Shown: positions 42,362 to 51,028 of the stretch, one piece after another
Position numbering within the stretch: the first letter of the stretch is position 1
Layout: each line of letters starts with the position of its first letter
Assembly: GCA_029558515.1 (NCBI GenBank)
Contig: JAKQEM010000032.1
Coordinates: 19,641-83,640, forward strand
Length of the DNA stretch: 64,000 bases
Origin: a bacterium
Lineage (GTDB): Bacteria > Patescibacteriota > Gracilibacteria > Peribacterales > Peribacteraceae
Direction of reading: 5' to 3'
Made by a program: the position numbers and the translations under genes
The notes under the pieces: generated by a model
Database searches by the model: none
What the model was told of the DNA's origin: nothing
The model's input: only the letters and a program-made list of their open reading frames with translations

Positions 42362-43787
42362 AGTACGCCTTCGCATAGAGCGCATACTCGGTGGCGGGAG
42401 CGCCGGATTGCGGATCGGTCTTCCCCTTCGCATTGGCTCGATCCCCCAGGAGACGAATCGTCGCCTTGGTCGCGTCCTTGATCTGCGTGGCTGTTTCCAG
42501 CGTGCCGTCCCACGGCATCCACACAAACCCGCCCTCCCCTTCCAGCAACTTTGAACACTGCGTCATGTCATCGGCGATGTGCGTGTGCGCTTCCAAATGT
42601 GCGATCGCCTGCTGCAACAACGTTTCCTGAATGGACGTCAGAAGGGACTGCACGAATGCTCCCGTGCATGAAGCCAAAGGAACGGCAATTTTCTCGGCCG
42701 TATCTCGACGCACGAACGTCGCCTGCCGTTTCTCCAAATCCTTCGGACCCAATTCGATGCGCAGCGGCACGCCCTTCACCTCCCACTCGTTGAACTTGAA
42801 TCCCGGTGATTTCTCCGCACGATCATCGATCTTCAGGCGGATGCCCCCGAGAGATGCGCAGAGCGTGCGTGCCGCCGTCAGTACCGCTTCCCGCTCCGCA
42901 TCGGTCTTGTAAATGGGCACGATGACCGCTTGTATCGGGGCAATGCGCGGGGGGATGCGCAGACCCTTCTCATCGCCATGCACCACGATGAGCGTGCCGA
43001 TGATACGCGTAGAGAGGCCCCAACTCGTCATCCAAGGGCGCTGCTGCTTTCCTTCCGCATCAAGGAACGACACGCCGTACGCCTCGGAAAACCCCTGCCC
43101 CAGATTGTGCGACGTCCCCGCCTGAATCGCCTTACCGTCGCGCGCGAGCGCTTCCGTGGAGAGTGTGTACAGAGCGCCTGCGAATTTCTCGTGCTCCGGC
43201 TTGCGTCCGGTGAGGACGGGAATCGCGAGCATCTCCCGATCGAAATCCGCATACATCTGCAATGCAGCGTTCACCATCGTATCGGCATCCTCTTTCGAAA
43301 TATGACAGGTGTGCCCCTCCTGCCAGAGAAATTCCAACGTTCGCAGGAAAGGCCGCGTGCGCATTTCCCATCGAACGACATTGGCCCATTGGTTGATCTT
43401 GAGCGGCAGATCGCGGTGACTCTGTACCCACTTCGCAAAGGTGGTGTAGATGATCGTCTCACTGGTGGGACGGACGTACAGCTTTTCACTGAGTTCCTTG
43501 CCGCCGCCGTGAGTCACCACCGCGCACTCCGGAGCAAACCCTTCGATGTGATCCTTCTCCCTCTGCAGGATCGACTCCGGGATGAAGAGAGGAAAGTAGA
43601 CATTGTCGACTCCCAGCTCCTTGATGCGTCGATCCAAATCACGCTGAATCGCTTCCCACAGAGCGTACCCGTAAGGTTTGAAAATGATGCACCCGCGCAC
43701 CTCCGCGTGCTCGGCAAGACCCGCCTGCTCGATGACGTCTAAGTACCACTGTGGAAAATCGGTCTTTTGATCTGCGATGCGAGCCAC
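42360..43787 (-). CDS. proS: prolyl-tRNA synthetase (archaeal/eukaryotic-like type)
   Basis: The protein has 475 residues. Class II motifs are present: VRPTSETIIYTTFAKWVQSHRDLPLKINQWANVVRWE, then RPFLRTLEFLWQEGHT (motif 2) and MTSWGLSTRIIG (motif 3). QAGTSHNLGQGFSEAYGVSF supplies the proline pocket. The anticodon domain follows, and the chain ends in ALYAKAY, with the C-terminal Tyr typical of this type. The editing insertion of the bacterial long form is absent. Confidence 0.95.
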   Translation of the reverse strand: MARIADQKTDFPQWYLDVIEQAGLAEHAEVRGCIIFKPYGYALWEAIQRDLDRRIKELGVDNVYFPLFIPESILQREKDHIEGFAPECAVVTHGGGKELSEKLYVRPTSETIIYTTFAKWVQSHRDLPLKINQWANVVRWEMRTRPFLRTLEFLWQEGHTCHISKEDADTMVNAALQMYADFDREMLAIPVLTGRKPEHEKFAGALYTLSTEALARDGKAIQAGTSHNLGQGFSEAYGVSFLDAEGKQQRPWMTSWGLSTRIIGTLIVVHGDEKGLRIPPRIAPIQAVIVPIYKTDAEREAVLTAARTLCASLGGIRLKIDDRAEKSPGFKFNEWEVKGVPLRIELGPKDLEKRQATFVRRDTAEKIAVPLASCTGAFVQSLLTSIQETLLQQAIAHLEAHTHIADDMTQCSKLLEGEGGFVWMPWDGTLETATQIKDATKATIRLLGDRANAKGKTDPQSGAPATEYALYAKAY

Positions 43788-43816
43788 GGCAAAGAGGGGG
43801 GAAATTCCCCCATACT

Positions 43817-44239
43817 CTACACTGTCATTCTGCTCAGTGCGATGCCTGCATACGTGATGACGGTTCCGAAGACGATCCCCGCAAGAACTTCCTTCAGCGA
43901 ATGACCGATACGCGTGCGCAGGTGCGTGAAATGCTGCAGCTTGTTAAGCATCTCCGCCTGCAGGCCGACTTCCCTCCGCAAGCTGATGGCGTCGTACCAG
44001 ACAACCGCCGCCAGCGTGAAGGCGAGGGCGAAATCCACGGAGTCAAAGCCGCGGGACCGCTCGACCACGATGAGCAATGACGTCACAAACGCGGAATGAG
44101 AGCTGGGCATGCCGCCCGTGCGGAAGATGCCATTGTGCCACGTGCCCGTCCGTCTATGCTCCGTCAGCATTTTCGCGATCTCCGAGAGGAGCATCACGAG
44201 CACGGGAATCAGGAAGGGGTAGGTGCGGAGGAGGGACAT
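43817..44239 (-). CDS. DUF212 / YuiD-like divergent PAP2 membrane protein
   Basis: The protein has 140 residues with about four membrane helices. Phosphatase-like motifs GGMPSSHSAFVTSL and RIGHSLKEVLAG correspond to the second and third parts of the PAP2 acid-phosphatase signature. The length is standard for DUF212. It probably acts on a lipid pyrophosphate or phosphate, but the substrate is not known. Confidence 0.85.
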   Translation of the reverse strand: MSLLRTYPFLIPVLVMLLSEIAKMLTEHRRTGTWHNGIFRTGGMPSSHSAFVTSLLIVVERSRGFDSVDFALAFTLAAVVWYDAISLRREVGLQAEMLNKLQHFTHLRTRIGHSLKEVLAGIVFGTVITYAGIALSRMTV

Positions 44240-44347
44240 GGGATTGGGGATTGGAGATTGGGAATTTGGGATTTGTTGTTTGTACCTCGTTGTTCGTTAT
44301 TTCGTTCCTTCATTCGTCCTACTCCCTACCACCTACTCCCTACCACC
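44240..44347. repeat. cluster of three simple-repeat types
   Basis: GGGATTG units (44240-44275), GTTCGTT units (44285-44310) and CTACTCCCTACCACC units (44320-44347) follow one another. Each type recurs elsewhere in intergenic DNA of this window. Confidence 0.55.
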
Positions 44348-44350
44348 TCA

Positions 44351-44896
44351 TCAATACAACTGTCGCTCGATTCGTATAACGATTCCTTCCTTCGATTCCG
44401 TCTTGTACGCGCGGCCTTTCAGGAGGTTGCCGAGCATGGCGTCGATGTCCGCAGCGCGCAGTGTCACCGTGAACATTCTTCCCATGGCATGGAGGGTCAG
44501 TGTCGTGGTGCCGTCCTCGCCACGCGACTCGCCGATTGTCAATTCTTCGTCACTTAAGCCCGACTCCGCCAGCACCTTGTACTTGATGCCATCGATGAAC
44601 AAACCGTCCCGATGAAATGCCACCTTGTGCGCGGGAGAGTGCACATTCGGCGGAAGGGCATCCTGCAAAACTGCGGCCTTCGCGACCAAAGCGGCGGATG
44701 ACGTGACCTTTTTCGGTGCCGACGGCTTGACGGCAGGAACGGCGTTCGATGTCCCGAGCTCCGGTTTACGAACGGTCTTCACAGGTTTCTTCGGTTTCTG
44801 CGGTTGTTTCGTAGCTGGCTTCTTCTTACGAAAATCCCCGAACGCCTTCAGCATTCTGGAGGTGATGCTGCGCTTTGGTCGATGGGAAGACGGCAT
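44351..44896 (-). CDS. hypothetical protein with basic Lys/Pro-rich N-terminus
   Basis: The protein has 181 residues from ATG at 44896 (MPSSHRPKRSITSRML...). The first ~65 residues are rich in Lys, Pro and Ala (KKKPATKQPQKPKKPVKTVRK) and probably disordered or nucleic-acid binding. The rest is a small alternating alpha/beta domain ending MFTVTLRAADIDAMLGNLL. No family was recognised. It lies 54 bp downstream of the 1358-residue protein gene and may be its last cotranscribed partner. Confidence 0.6.
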   Translation of the reverse strand: MPSSHRPKRSITSRMLKAFGDFRKKKPATKQPQKPKKPVKTVRKPELGTSNAVPAVKPSAPKKVTSSAALVAKAAVLQDALPPNVHSPAHKVAFHRDGLFIDGIKYKVLAESGLSDEELTIGESRGEDGTTTLTLHAMGRMFTVTLRAADIDAMLGNLLKGRAYKTESKEGIVIRIERQLY

Positions 44897-44950
44897 AGAG
44901 ACGAAGGATACCTGGTAACGTATCACTGATGACGCATCATTCAAATCATC

Positions 44951-47900
44951 CTACGCCGCCGTAGCGGGAGCGGTCTGCGTCGCGGAAGCAGGTGCAGCCG
45001 GACGTGCGGGAGTGACGGCGGGGGCCGGCGGCAGCGTTGCTTGGATGAGTGCCCACATCGTGTCGAATGACAACAGATGTACGTTGTTCCCGATCACTTC
45101 GTAGGAAGCGTCTCGGTGTTGATCGATGCTCTCAAACGCGACATCATTGGGATTGCCGTCCACCAGAGCCAAGCGCATCGCGGCGATCGTCTGAATGATC
45201 TGCTCCGGAGAAGCCGGCGTGCCCGATTGCACGCGACTCACGAGATCACGCACGACGGTGAGTGCCCGTTCGGCATAGGCGCCGCGGGCAATCGCTCGCA
45301 GATTTTCCTCACTCTGCCAGTTGCCCCCGAGCACACTGCTCCAGTTGGAGTAATCGGCTGCGAGGATTTTGGTCTCGCAGGCGGCCAGTTCATGACGAAC
45401 GGCAAGGAGTAATTTCCAGGGGGCTTGCTGTGCAAAGACAGTCGGGTGGCCGGAGAGCGATGCGATATCCGTCGCTTGCATCGTTTCAAACCGTACGGAG
45501 ATTTCATCAATTTCCTTCTGTTTTTCCGCCCAGGAACGCAGATCTTCTTTGGCCGATTCCGGATGGGAAAGATCCACTCGATGCGTGAGCGTGCACTGTT
45601 TCGCATAGAGTTCCGCCTTCCGTAACACGACGGGGTCGACCAGTGTGAAATGCCCACGCGTTGCTTCTCTCAGGTAGGTCAGTGCGGATGTGGCGAAGTA
45701 ACCGAGCTCGTCTTGCATGCGTGTTTTGACACGCATTTGGATGTCTGCCGGTGGCAGTTTTTGATCCGCTTCTGACAGCTCTTCTTTCGTGAACGGAGGC
45801 AACACCATTCTTGCCGTTTGGCGATAGTAAGCGCGGTACCCTTCCATGCGCGCGCCTTCGTTCGCTTCATCAAAGGTATCTGACATATCCGGTGCGGCAT
45901 ACGCAACAGCGGGGTCCGGTATGCCGGCAAGCAAGAGATTGCGCGCGTACTTGGCGGGATTGGCAGCAAGACCCTGACCCCAAGTGGCAAATTGCCCCGG
46001 AGCTGTTTGACCGATGTGCTGCAGAATTTGCCCGGCGGTTTCCTGCTCCAATTCCTTCTCCGTCTTCAGCATGTAGGTGGTGCCTTCTTCAATGTTCTCG
46101 CGAATCGGCTGTCCCACTGCATTGGAAGCAATCATTGCGACGCCGACTGGCATCAACGGAGAGTAGAGCAGTCCCGTGCCGACCGTGTTGAATGTTTGTC
46201 CTCCAACCAATCCCGGTCCGCCAATGAATCCTTTTGCAGAAAGCTCCCGCTCCAATTGTGCTTTTTTTGCCGGATCCGTTTCCCCTTCAATTTCACTGAG
46301 CAGGCGCGGGCGTTCATTTGCAAAGTAATTATATGCTTCCGTACCTACCAAGAGAGTATCCAGCACGACGGTCCCTTTGACGAGTCCGGCAACCTTGGCG
46401 AGTGGAGCGGGAACGGGGATGCGCCCGACGATGTTTTTGGCAGCAGAGACAACACCGTTCTTGGCAGATCCAAGAGCTCGAGTAAATCGTTTCAAACCAG
46501 GGATACTATTCCAGATCATTCGTGTATTTGCGACTATATCTCGAGCAAGTTGGTTTTTCGTGAAATACTCCGCCGCATCTATCACTTCCTTATCCAGCGG
46601 CGGCACATGCATTTTCAGTGCTCTAAAAAGTTCTTCCCATACAGCCTTTCCCCCCTGTGATTTACAACATTCTTCCAAATATTTGAGTAGTTTAGGCTCT
46701 GTCTCAATAGCTCTAAATATTTTAGTAAATCTCGCAGCATTATCCTGATATTGAGCAGTGGTAGTCCAATGGAGTATTCTTGTCTTCAACCAATCCTTTC
46801 CTGAATTCGCCATTGCAGGTTGAATTTTCCCAGGAGAAAATTTTTCCATCCATGTGTAATATCTGTGGATTGCATATGGTGTCACAACTGCGGCAGTAAT
46901 AGCTGTCTTGGGATTTTCCGAGATTGCCGATTTGATCGCTGATCCGGCTTCTACCGCCGAACCGGCAATGACGCCCAATACACCTTTGCCCGCTTCGGAA
47001 AGCACGCTTCCCAGTATTTCTTGCGCTTGCTCCAGTGCCGCCGGATCTAGATTTTCCCATTCTTTCGAAAATTCCTCCATGCCCGAAGCGGTGAATTTTC
47101 CCGCGATGCGCTGCATCATGTCATACTTCTTCGGCTTCAGTCCGATGATACTTCCACCGTATTCGCGCCGGGTGACGTATTTCAGAACGGCAGCTTGCAT
47201 CAGTACCACGCCCGCGGGGTTGCCATCCTCGATCATTTTGCGATACAAGTACAAACGCAGCACTTCATCCACCGTCATCCAGTCTTGCATGTAGGCGGTG
47301 ACAACATTCAAATTATGTTCCATGTTGGATTCCGACCACACGTCCGGATCCAAAAATACTTTGTGGAAAAAAGGCAACATGCAAGTGGCCGTTTCGCGGG
47401 TCGCTGCTTCCTCTGTGACGAATCGGTAGAGTGCTTGTTCCTCCGCGGGAGCATCCGTATTCGGCGCGCCGTACGCCCGCAACAAAATTCCTCCTTGATG
47501 CAATGCCAATCGCACCAAACTCTCCGTGGTGATCGAGGCTTTCTCCTCTTCCGTCATGGGAATGTTGTCTTCCATGAAAGTGCGCAGTTGCATTTTCAGA
47601 TCTTCACTGAGATCAGAAAGCGTACCCAAATTCTTGAGATCCATGAGCGCACTGCGATTTTCATACGCTCGCTGCAAAATATCAGCCGCCTGTTCCGCAT
47701 GCGTATAGACAAACGCCACTTGCTTAATGAAGGGAACAAACGGCATGGCATCCACCTTGGCCGTCGCGGCTTCAAAGGTCAGACCATCGCGCTTCATCAT
47801 GCGATCAATGAGTTTTGGTTTTTGCGTCGTGCAGAACGTACGCAGGAGCTCCGTCGCTTGCCTGTTATCTTCCGCCGTTCTCTCATGTTCTTCTCCGACC

Positions 47901-49027
47901 GCAAATGCGCGCGTGCCGGAAACGATGTCCGCCACCGTAAGCGTGGCATTCGCAGGATGCTGCATGATGCCGTAAATGGTTCTCTGTTTGTCAGTGTTGA
48001 CAAGTGCCCAATCCGGTGACGGGCAGAAGCGTGCAAGGCCGCTCGCAATCGCATATTCCGTGCCGGTTTCCACGGCTTCCGCTCCGACTTCCCGAGTGCG
48101 GTCCACGACGGCGGGCGGAACGGGTGCTGCCGTCGGCGCATCGCCGGCGGTTGGTTGCGTGAGGTACGCTTTCATTTTTTCTTCCAATTCCTCCCTCTTT
48201 TGTTTGAGTTCCGCAAACTCTTTCTCCGTGAAGTTTCCTACGTTTTTCAATTGTTCCTGTACGTTTGCCCATTCTTTTTGCAGTTTGCGCAATCCCATTT
48301 TTTCCACTTGTTTCAAGATTGCCTTACCGCCAACGTACGCCGCCACTGCCGCCAGCCCCACGCCCGGAATCCAATAGATCAAACGCCGCAGATTCCATCC
48401 CTTCTTTGTCGGTTCGGTGTCTCCGGATGCATCGGGCTGATTGCGATGTTTCCATTTTCGCCACAGAGCGTACAGGCCGACGAATCCCAACGTAGCGGTC
48501 GCCATGGTTGCGATCTGTCTCCCGGACCATTCTCGTGGATTGGGAGAGCGAGGGAACCAAGGAGTGTTTTTAGAAACTGATTCGGCTGCGGCCGGAGAGG
48601 CCATGGCTTTTTCCATTGCTTCCGGTGATGCACCGCCCGGCGTGTTCAGGGCCGGAGGCGGAGCGGGGACGTCCATCGTGGGGGCAGGTTCGGGGATGGC
48701 TGCCGCCTCCAACGGTGCCGCCGCCAGTTCCGCACGCATGGCATCCGTCACGCCGTGCAGTTGATTCAGTTCCGCTTCCGTGAGATTCGTAAATGATTCC
48801 TTCTGCAACGTGTCCAGCTTGGTTTGGATATCCGCGCGCTTCGTCGCATCCAATCCGGCGATTTCCTGCTTCAGCGCATCCAGAAGTTTCGGCTTCTCCG
48901 CAGCGGGTGTCGCGTCAATTTCTTGCAGGAGTGTCTGCAATTGTGCCTCCGTCCGATCAGGCGCCTCCACGGTGGAGAGAATGCGCTCGCCAAGAGACGG
49001 GGAAGGGGTGGGTGTTGAAGAATCCAT
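44951..49027 (-). CDS. giant membrane-associated protein of unknown function
   Basis: The predicted protein has 1358 residues. The first ~170 are helical and Ala/Pro-rich. Two membrane segments follow (IATMATATLGFVGLYALW near 180 and LIYWIPGVGLAAVAAYVGG near 222), then a coiled coil (about 240-290), a long mainly helical soluble region, a further hydrophobic region near 690-730, another near 900-1000 with Gly/Pro-rich turns, and an Ala/Pro/Thr tail. No enzyme motif was recognised. The gene unit at 44951-50549 shares Ala/Pro-rich tails among its products, suggesting one surface or envelope assembly. Confidence 0.7.
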   Translation of the reverse strand: MDSSTPTPSPSLGERILSTVEAPDRTEAQLQTLLQEIDATPAAEKPKLLDALKQEIAGLDATKRADIQTKLDTLQKESFTNLTEAELNQLHGVTDAMRAELAAAPLEAAAIPEPAPTMDVPAPPPALNTPGGASPEAMEKAMASPAAAESVSKNTPWFPRSPNPREWSGRQIATMATATLGFVGLYALWRKWKHRNQPDASGDTEPTKKGWNLRRLIYWIPGVGLAAVAAYVGGKAILKQVEKMGLRKLQKEWANVQEQLKNVGNFTEKEFAELKQKREELEEKMKAYLTQPTAGDAPTAAPVPPAVVDRTREVGAEAVETGTEYAIASGLARFCPSPDWALVNTDKQRTIYGIMQHPANATLTVADIVSGTRAFAVGEEHERTAEDNRQATELLRTFCTTQKPKLIDRMMKRDGLTFEAATAKVDAMPFVPFIKQVAFVYTHAEQAADILQRAYENRSALMDLKNLGTLSDLSEDLKMQLRTFMEDNIPMTEEEKASITTESLVRLALHQGGILLRAYGAPNTDAPAEEQALYRFVTEEAATRETATCMLPFFHKVFLDPDVWSESNMEHNLNVVTAYMQDWMTVDEVLRLYLYRKMIEDGNPAGVVLMQAAVLKYVTRREYGGSIIGLKPKKYDMMQRIAGKFTASGMEEFSKEWENLDPAALEQAQEILGSVLSEAGKGVLGVIAGSAVEAGSAIKSAISENPKTAITAAVVTPYAIHRYYTWMEKFSPGKIQPAMANSGKDWLKTRILHWTTTAQYQDNAARFTKIFRAIETEPKLLKYLEECCKSQGGKAVWEELFRALKMHVPPLDKEVIDAAEYFTKNQLARDIVANTRMIWNSIPGLKRFTRALGSAKNGVVSAAKNIVGRIPVPAPLAKVAGLVKGTVVLDTLLVGTEAYNYFANERPRLLSEIEGETDPAKKAQLERELSAKGFIGGPGLVGGQTFNTVGTGLLYSPLMPVGVAMIASNAVGQPIRENIEEGTTYMLKTEKELEQETAGQILQHIGQTAPGQFATWGQGLAANPAKYARNLLLAGIPDPAVAYAAPDMSDTFDEANEGARMEGYRAYYRQTARMVLPPFTKEELSEADQKLPPADIQMRVKTRMQDELGYFATSALTYLREATRGHFTLVDPVVLRKAELYAKQCTLTHRVDLSHPESAKEDLRSWAEKQKEIDEISVRFETMQATDIASLSGHPTVFAQQAPWKLLLAVRHELAACETKILAADYSNWSSVLGGNWQSEENLRAIARGAYAERALTVVRDLVSRVQSGTPASPEQIIQTIAAMRLALVDGNPNDVAFESIDQHRDASYEVIGNNVHLLSFDTMWALIQATLPPAPAVTPARPAAPASATQTAPATAA

Positions 49028-49109
49028 ATCGCATCAGTATAGCAAAAAATACCAATAAAAGCCACAGAATGACCGTATGGGTGCTTGGCAGCGTACTTCC
49101 GCACGACCG

Positions 49110-49316
49110 CTACATTCCAAACGTGCCACGAATGCCTCCTCGCACAAACCGCACGGTGCTGCGCACAACCGCTCCCCCCGCATATCCAGCGGCTTCCGCG
49201 CCAAAACCGAGTGTTTTTCCCATGAGTCTGAACACGCGTGCATGTGTAGCCTGCCGCCATGTGCCGATAGCTTGATTGTCTGCAACTTGAGCCGATTCCG
49301 GAGTGCGTACGCCCAT
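49110..49316 (-). CDS. small basic protein in giant-protein operon
   Basis: The predicted protein has 68 residues, starting at an ATG that overlaps the stop of the preceding gene (TAATG). It is Gly/Arg/Ala-rich with GAEAAGYAGGAVVRSTVRFVRGG near the end, possibly amphipathic. No family was recognised. The overlap supports translation. Confidence 0.5.
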   Translation of the reverse strand: MGVRTPESAQVADNQAIGTWRQATHARVFRLMGKTLGFGAEAAGYAGGAVVRSTVRFVRGGIRGTFGM

Positions 49317-50257
49317 TATGCTGCCGTGGAAGTCGTCGGAGAAGGAGCGGCCGGAGCTGTCGAAGGTGCGGCGGCGGGAGCGGATGTAGGACCGGCGGGC
49401 GCAGTTCCTGCGGGAGCGGGAGCTGCGGAAGCTGCCGGTGCGGCAGTGGGGGCTGCAGGTGCGGCGGCGGGAGCTGCCGGTGCGGACGTTGCGGCCGGTT
49501 GCTGCTTCATATTCTGCGCAACTGCGCGCGCCCCGTTGAGAATATCCTCCGTCGTCAGCGCCTTCTTCTCCGATGGCCCCTGCTCGACGACGCTCTTAAG
49601 GAATTCATCGAGAGAAAGTTGATTGGCCGGAAGCTTGCCGGTATTGAGGCCGCTCAACACCTTGATCACTTCGCGCATGTTTTCTTCGTCTTTCGGTCCG
49701 GTCTCCAGCGTGCGCTTATTTGCACTGAGCACCGCGAAGAGTTCCTTCATTCCCATGCCATTGGGCAGTAGCCAGTCAGGGACTGTCACTCCAAATTGCA
49801 TCATGAGCGGCACGATTTGTAATTTTTCCACAATGCGAGCAATGGTCTTCTGAATGGCATCCATAAAGGTTGTCACTTTTTCACCTAATCCGCTGAGACT
49901 CTCGAAGAATTTTTCTGAAGTGGGTTTATTGAATGAAACGGTTTTGGATTGCCAATCAGAATAAATATCTTCAACGCTCTTCTTGGTGGCTTCCACTGCA
50001 CCCTTCAAAACCTCAGGAACGCGATCCAAATTCCATTGTGCCAGTTCCGCTCTCAATCCGTCACGGGCTGTTTCCCCGATCGTCATCGCCTGTTTGCGAG
50101 CGTCTTCCAGCGCAGCGATGGTTCGATCCACAAGAGTATCCGGTACGTTATGGAGATCGTTGGCCTGTCCCACATCCTCTCGTAATCCGCGCAGAGTGTC
50201 GGCGACACTTTCCGGTGGCGTGGTGCCGGGGGCGGATGAAGGTGCGTTTGTCGACAT
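49316..50257 (-). CDS. hypothetical helical protein with Ala/Pro-rich tail
   Basis: The protein has 313 residues from ATG at 50257 (MSTNAPSSAPG...). Helical segments run from ~20 to 240 (ADTLRGLREDVGQAND, FFESLSGLGEKVTTFMDAIQKTIARIVEKL). The last ~75 residues are low-complexity Ala/Pro/Thr/Ser. A similar tail ends the 1358-residue protein. No signal peptide was noticed. It is probably cotranscribed with the genes on either side. Confidence 0.65.
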   Translation of the reverse strand: MSTNAPSSAPGTTPPESVADTLRGLREDVGQANDLHNVPDTLVDRTIAALEDARKQAMTIGETARDGLRAELAQWNLDRVPEVLKGAVEATKKSVEDIYSDWQSKTVSFNKPTSEKFFESLSGLGEKVTTFMDAIQKTIARIVEKLQIVPLMMQFGVTVPDWLLPNGMGMKELFAVLSANKRTLETGPKDEENMREVIKVLSGLNTGKLPANQLSLDEFLKSVVEQGPSEKKALTTEDILNGARAVAQNMKQQPAATSAPAAPAAAPAAPTAAPAASAAPAPAGTAPAGPTSAPAAAPSTAPAAPSPTTSTAA

Positions 50258-50303
50258 AGGACTGAAGGAGAAATGTAAAAATGAATGCGAAAATAAGTAG
50301 TGA

Positions 50304-50549
50304 TTATGCAGCCAAAACGGGAGGCTGCTCCTGCACGGGAACGGAACTGGCGGAAGACGGAAGCAGTGCGTCATGCAAAGGAGGGACTTTTTCCATGTCT
50401 GCACCCACAACGTCATGAATGGCGGCGTTGGTATTCAATTGCATATCCGCCGGCAACACTGACGACTCATGTACAGAGTGTGGTGCATCCGACTGATCAG
50501 ACCGATCCAAATCCGTATCCAACGGTCCGGAGGCTTCCGTATGCATCAT
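50304..50549 (-). CDS. small acidic protein, first gene of giant-protein operon
   Basis: The predicted protein has 81 residues, rich in Asp, Ser, Pro and His, ending VPVQEQPPVLAA. It lies 46 bp upstream of the 313-residue protein gene. No family was recognised. Coding status rests on position and an uninterrupted frame. Confidence 0.4.
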   Translation of the reverse strand: MMHTEASGPLDTDLDRSDQSDAPHSVHESSVLPADMQLNTNAAIHDVVGADMEKVPPLHDALLPSSASSVPVQEQPPVLAA

Positions 50550-50668
50550 AGATGTGTTTGGTATTCTTTCCTTTCATGCTACTCCAATTTGGGTAAAAAT
50601 GCAATCTTCCGCACCCTTTCGCCGCACCTGTGCTACCATGCCCCTGTTTCCTTCCCCACCGCTTCCCT

Positions 50669-51025
50669 ATGCACATCGAGCACTACGAGAAAGGCATTCG
50701 GTACACGGATAAAGAACTGCTGACTCTGGCACGGAAAATCGGGAAAATGGCGACCTACTGCGGACGACTGAAGGACGAGGCGTCGCTCATTCGCGTCGAT
50801 GCGCAAAAATTACCGACGAAGAAGGCGCGCGATGAAGTGCACGTGACCATCACGGTGGAACTGCCGCGGAAGAAACTGCGGGCGGAATCGCGCAAGGCGA
50901 CGGTTCTCGAGGCCATCGATCGCTGCACGGAGAAGATGCAACCGCAACTCATCAAATACAAGGAAGCGTGGACGACGAAGAGGCGCAAGCGCAAGAATCG
51001 ATCCTCATTCGCAACCGCCGCGTAA
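50669..51025 (+). CDS. HPF/RaiA-like ribosome hibernation factor
   Basis: The protein has 118 residues from ATG at 50669 (MHIEHYEKGIRYTD...). The beta-alpha-beta-beta-beta-alpha order, EVHVTITVELPRKKLRAESRKATVLEAIDRCTEKMQPQLIKYKE and basic C-terminus fit the short HPF/YfiA fold that binds between the decoding sites of the 30S subunit. The long-HPF dimerisation domain is absent. It precedes the 7TM protein gene by 3 bp. Confidence 0.7.
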   Translation: MHIEHYEKGIRYTDKELLTLARKIGKMATYCGRLKDEASLIRVDAQKLPTKKARDEVHVTITVELPRKKLRAESRKATVLEAIDRCTEKMQPQLIKYKEAWTTKRRKRKNRSSFATAA

Positions 51026-51028
51026 CCC

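Noticed and set aside
45000..50300. Prophage tape-measure interpretation of the giant protein
   Set aside because: No capsid, terminase or tail genes are near, and the sequence has scattered membrane segments and no tape-measure repeat.
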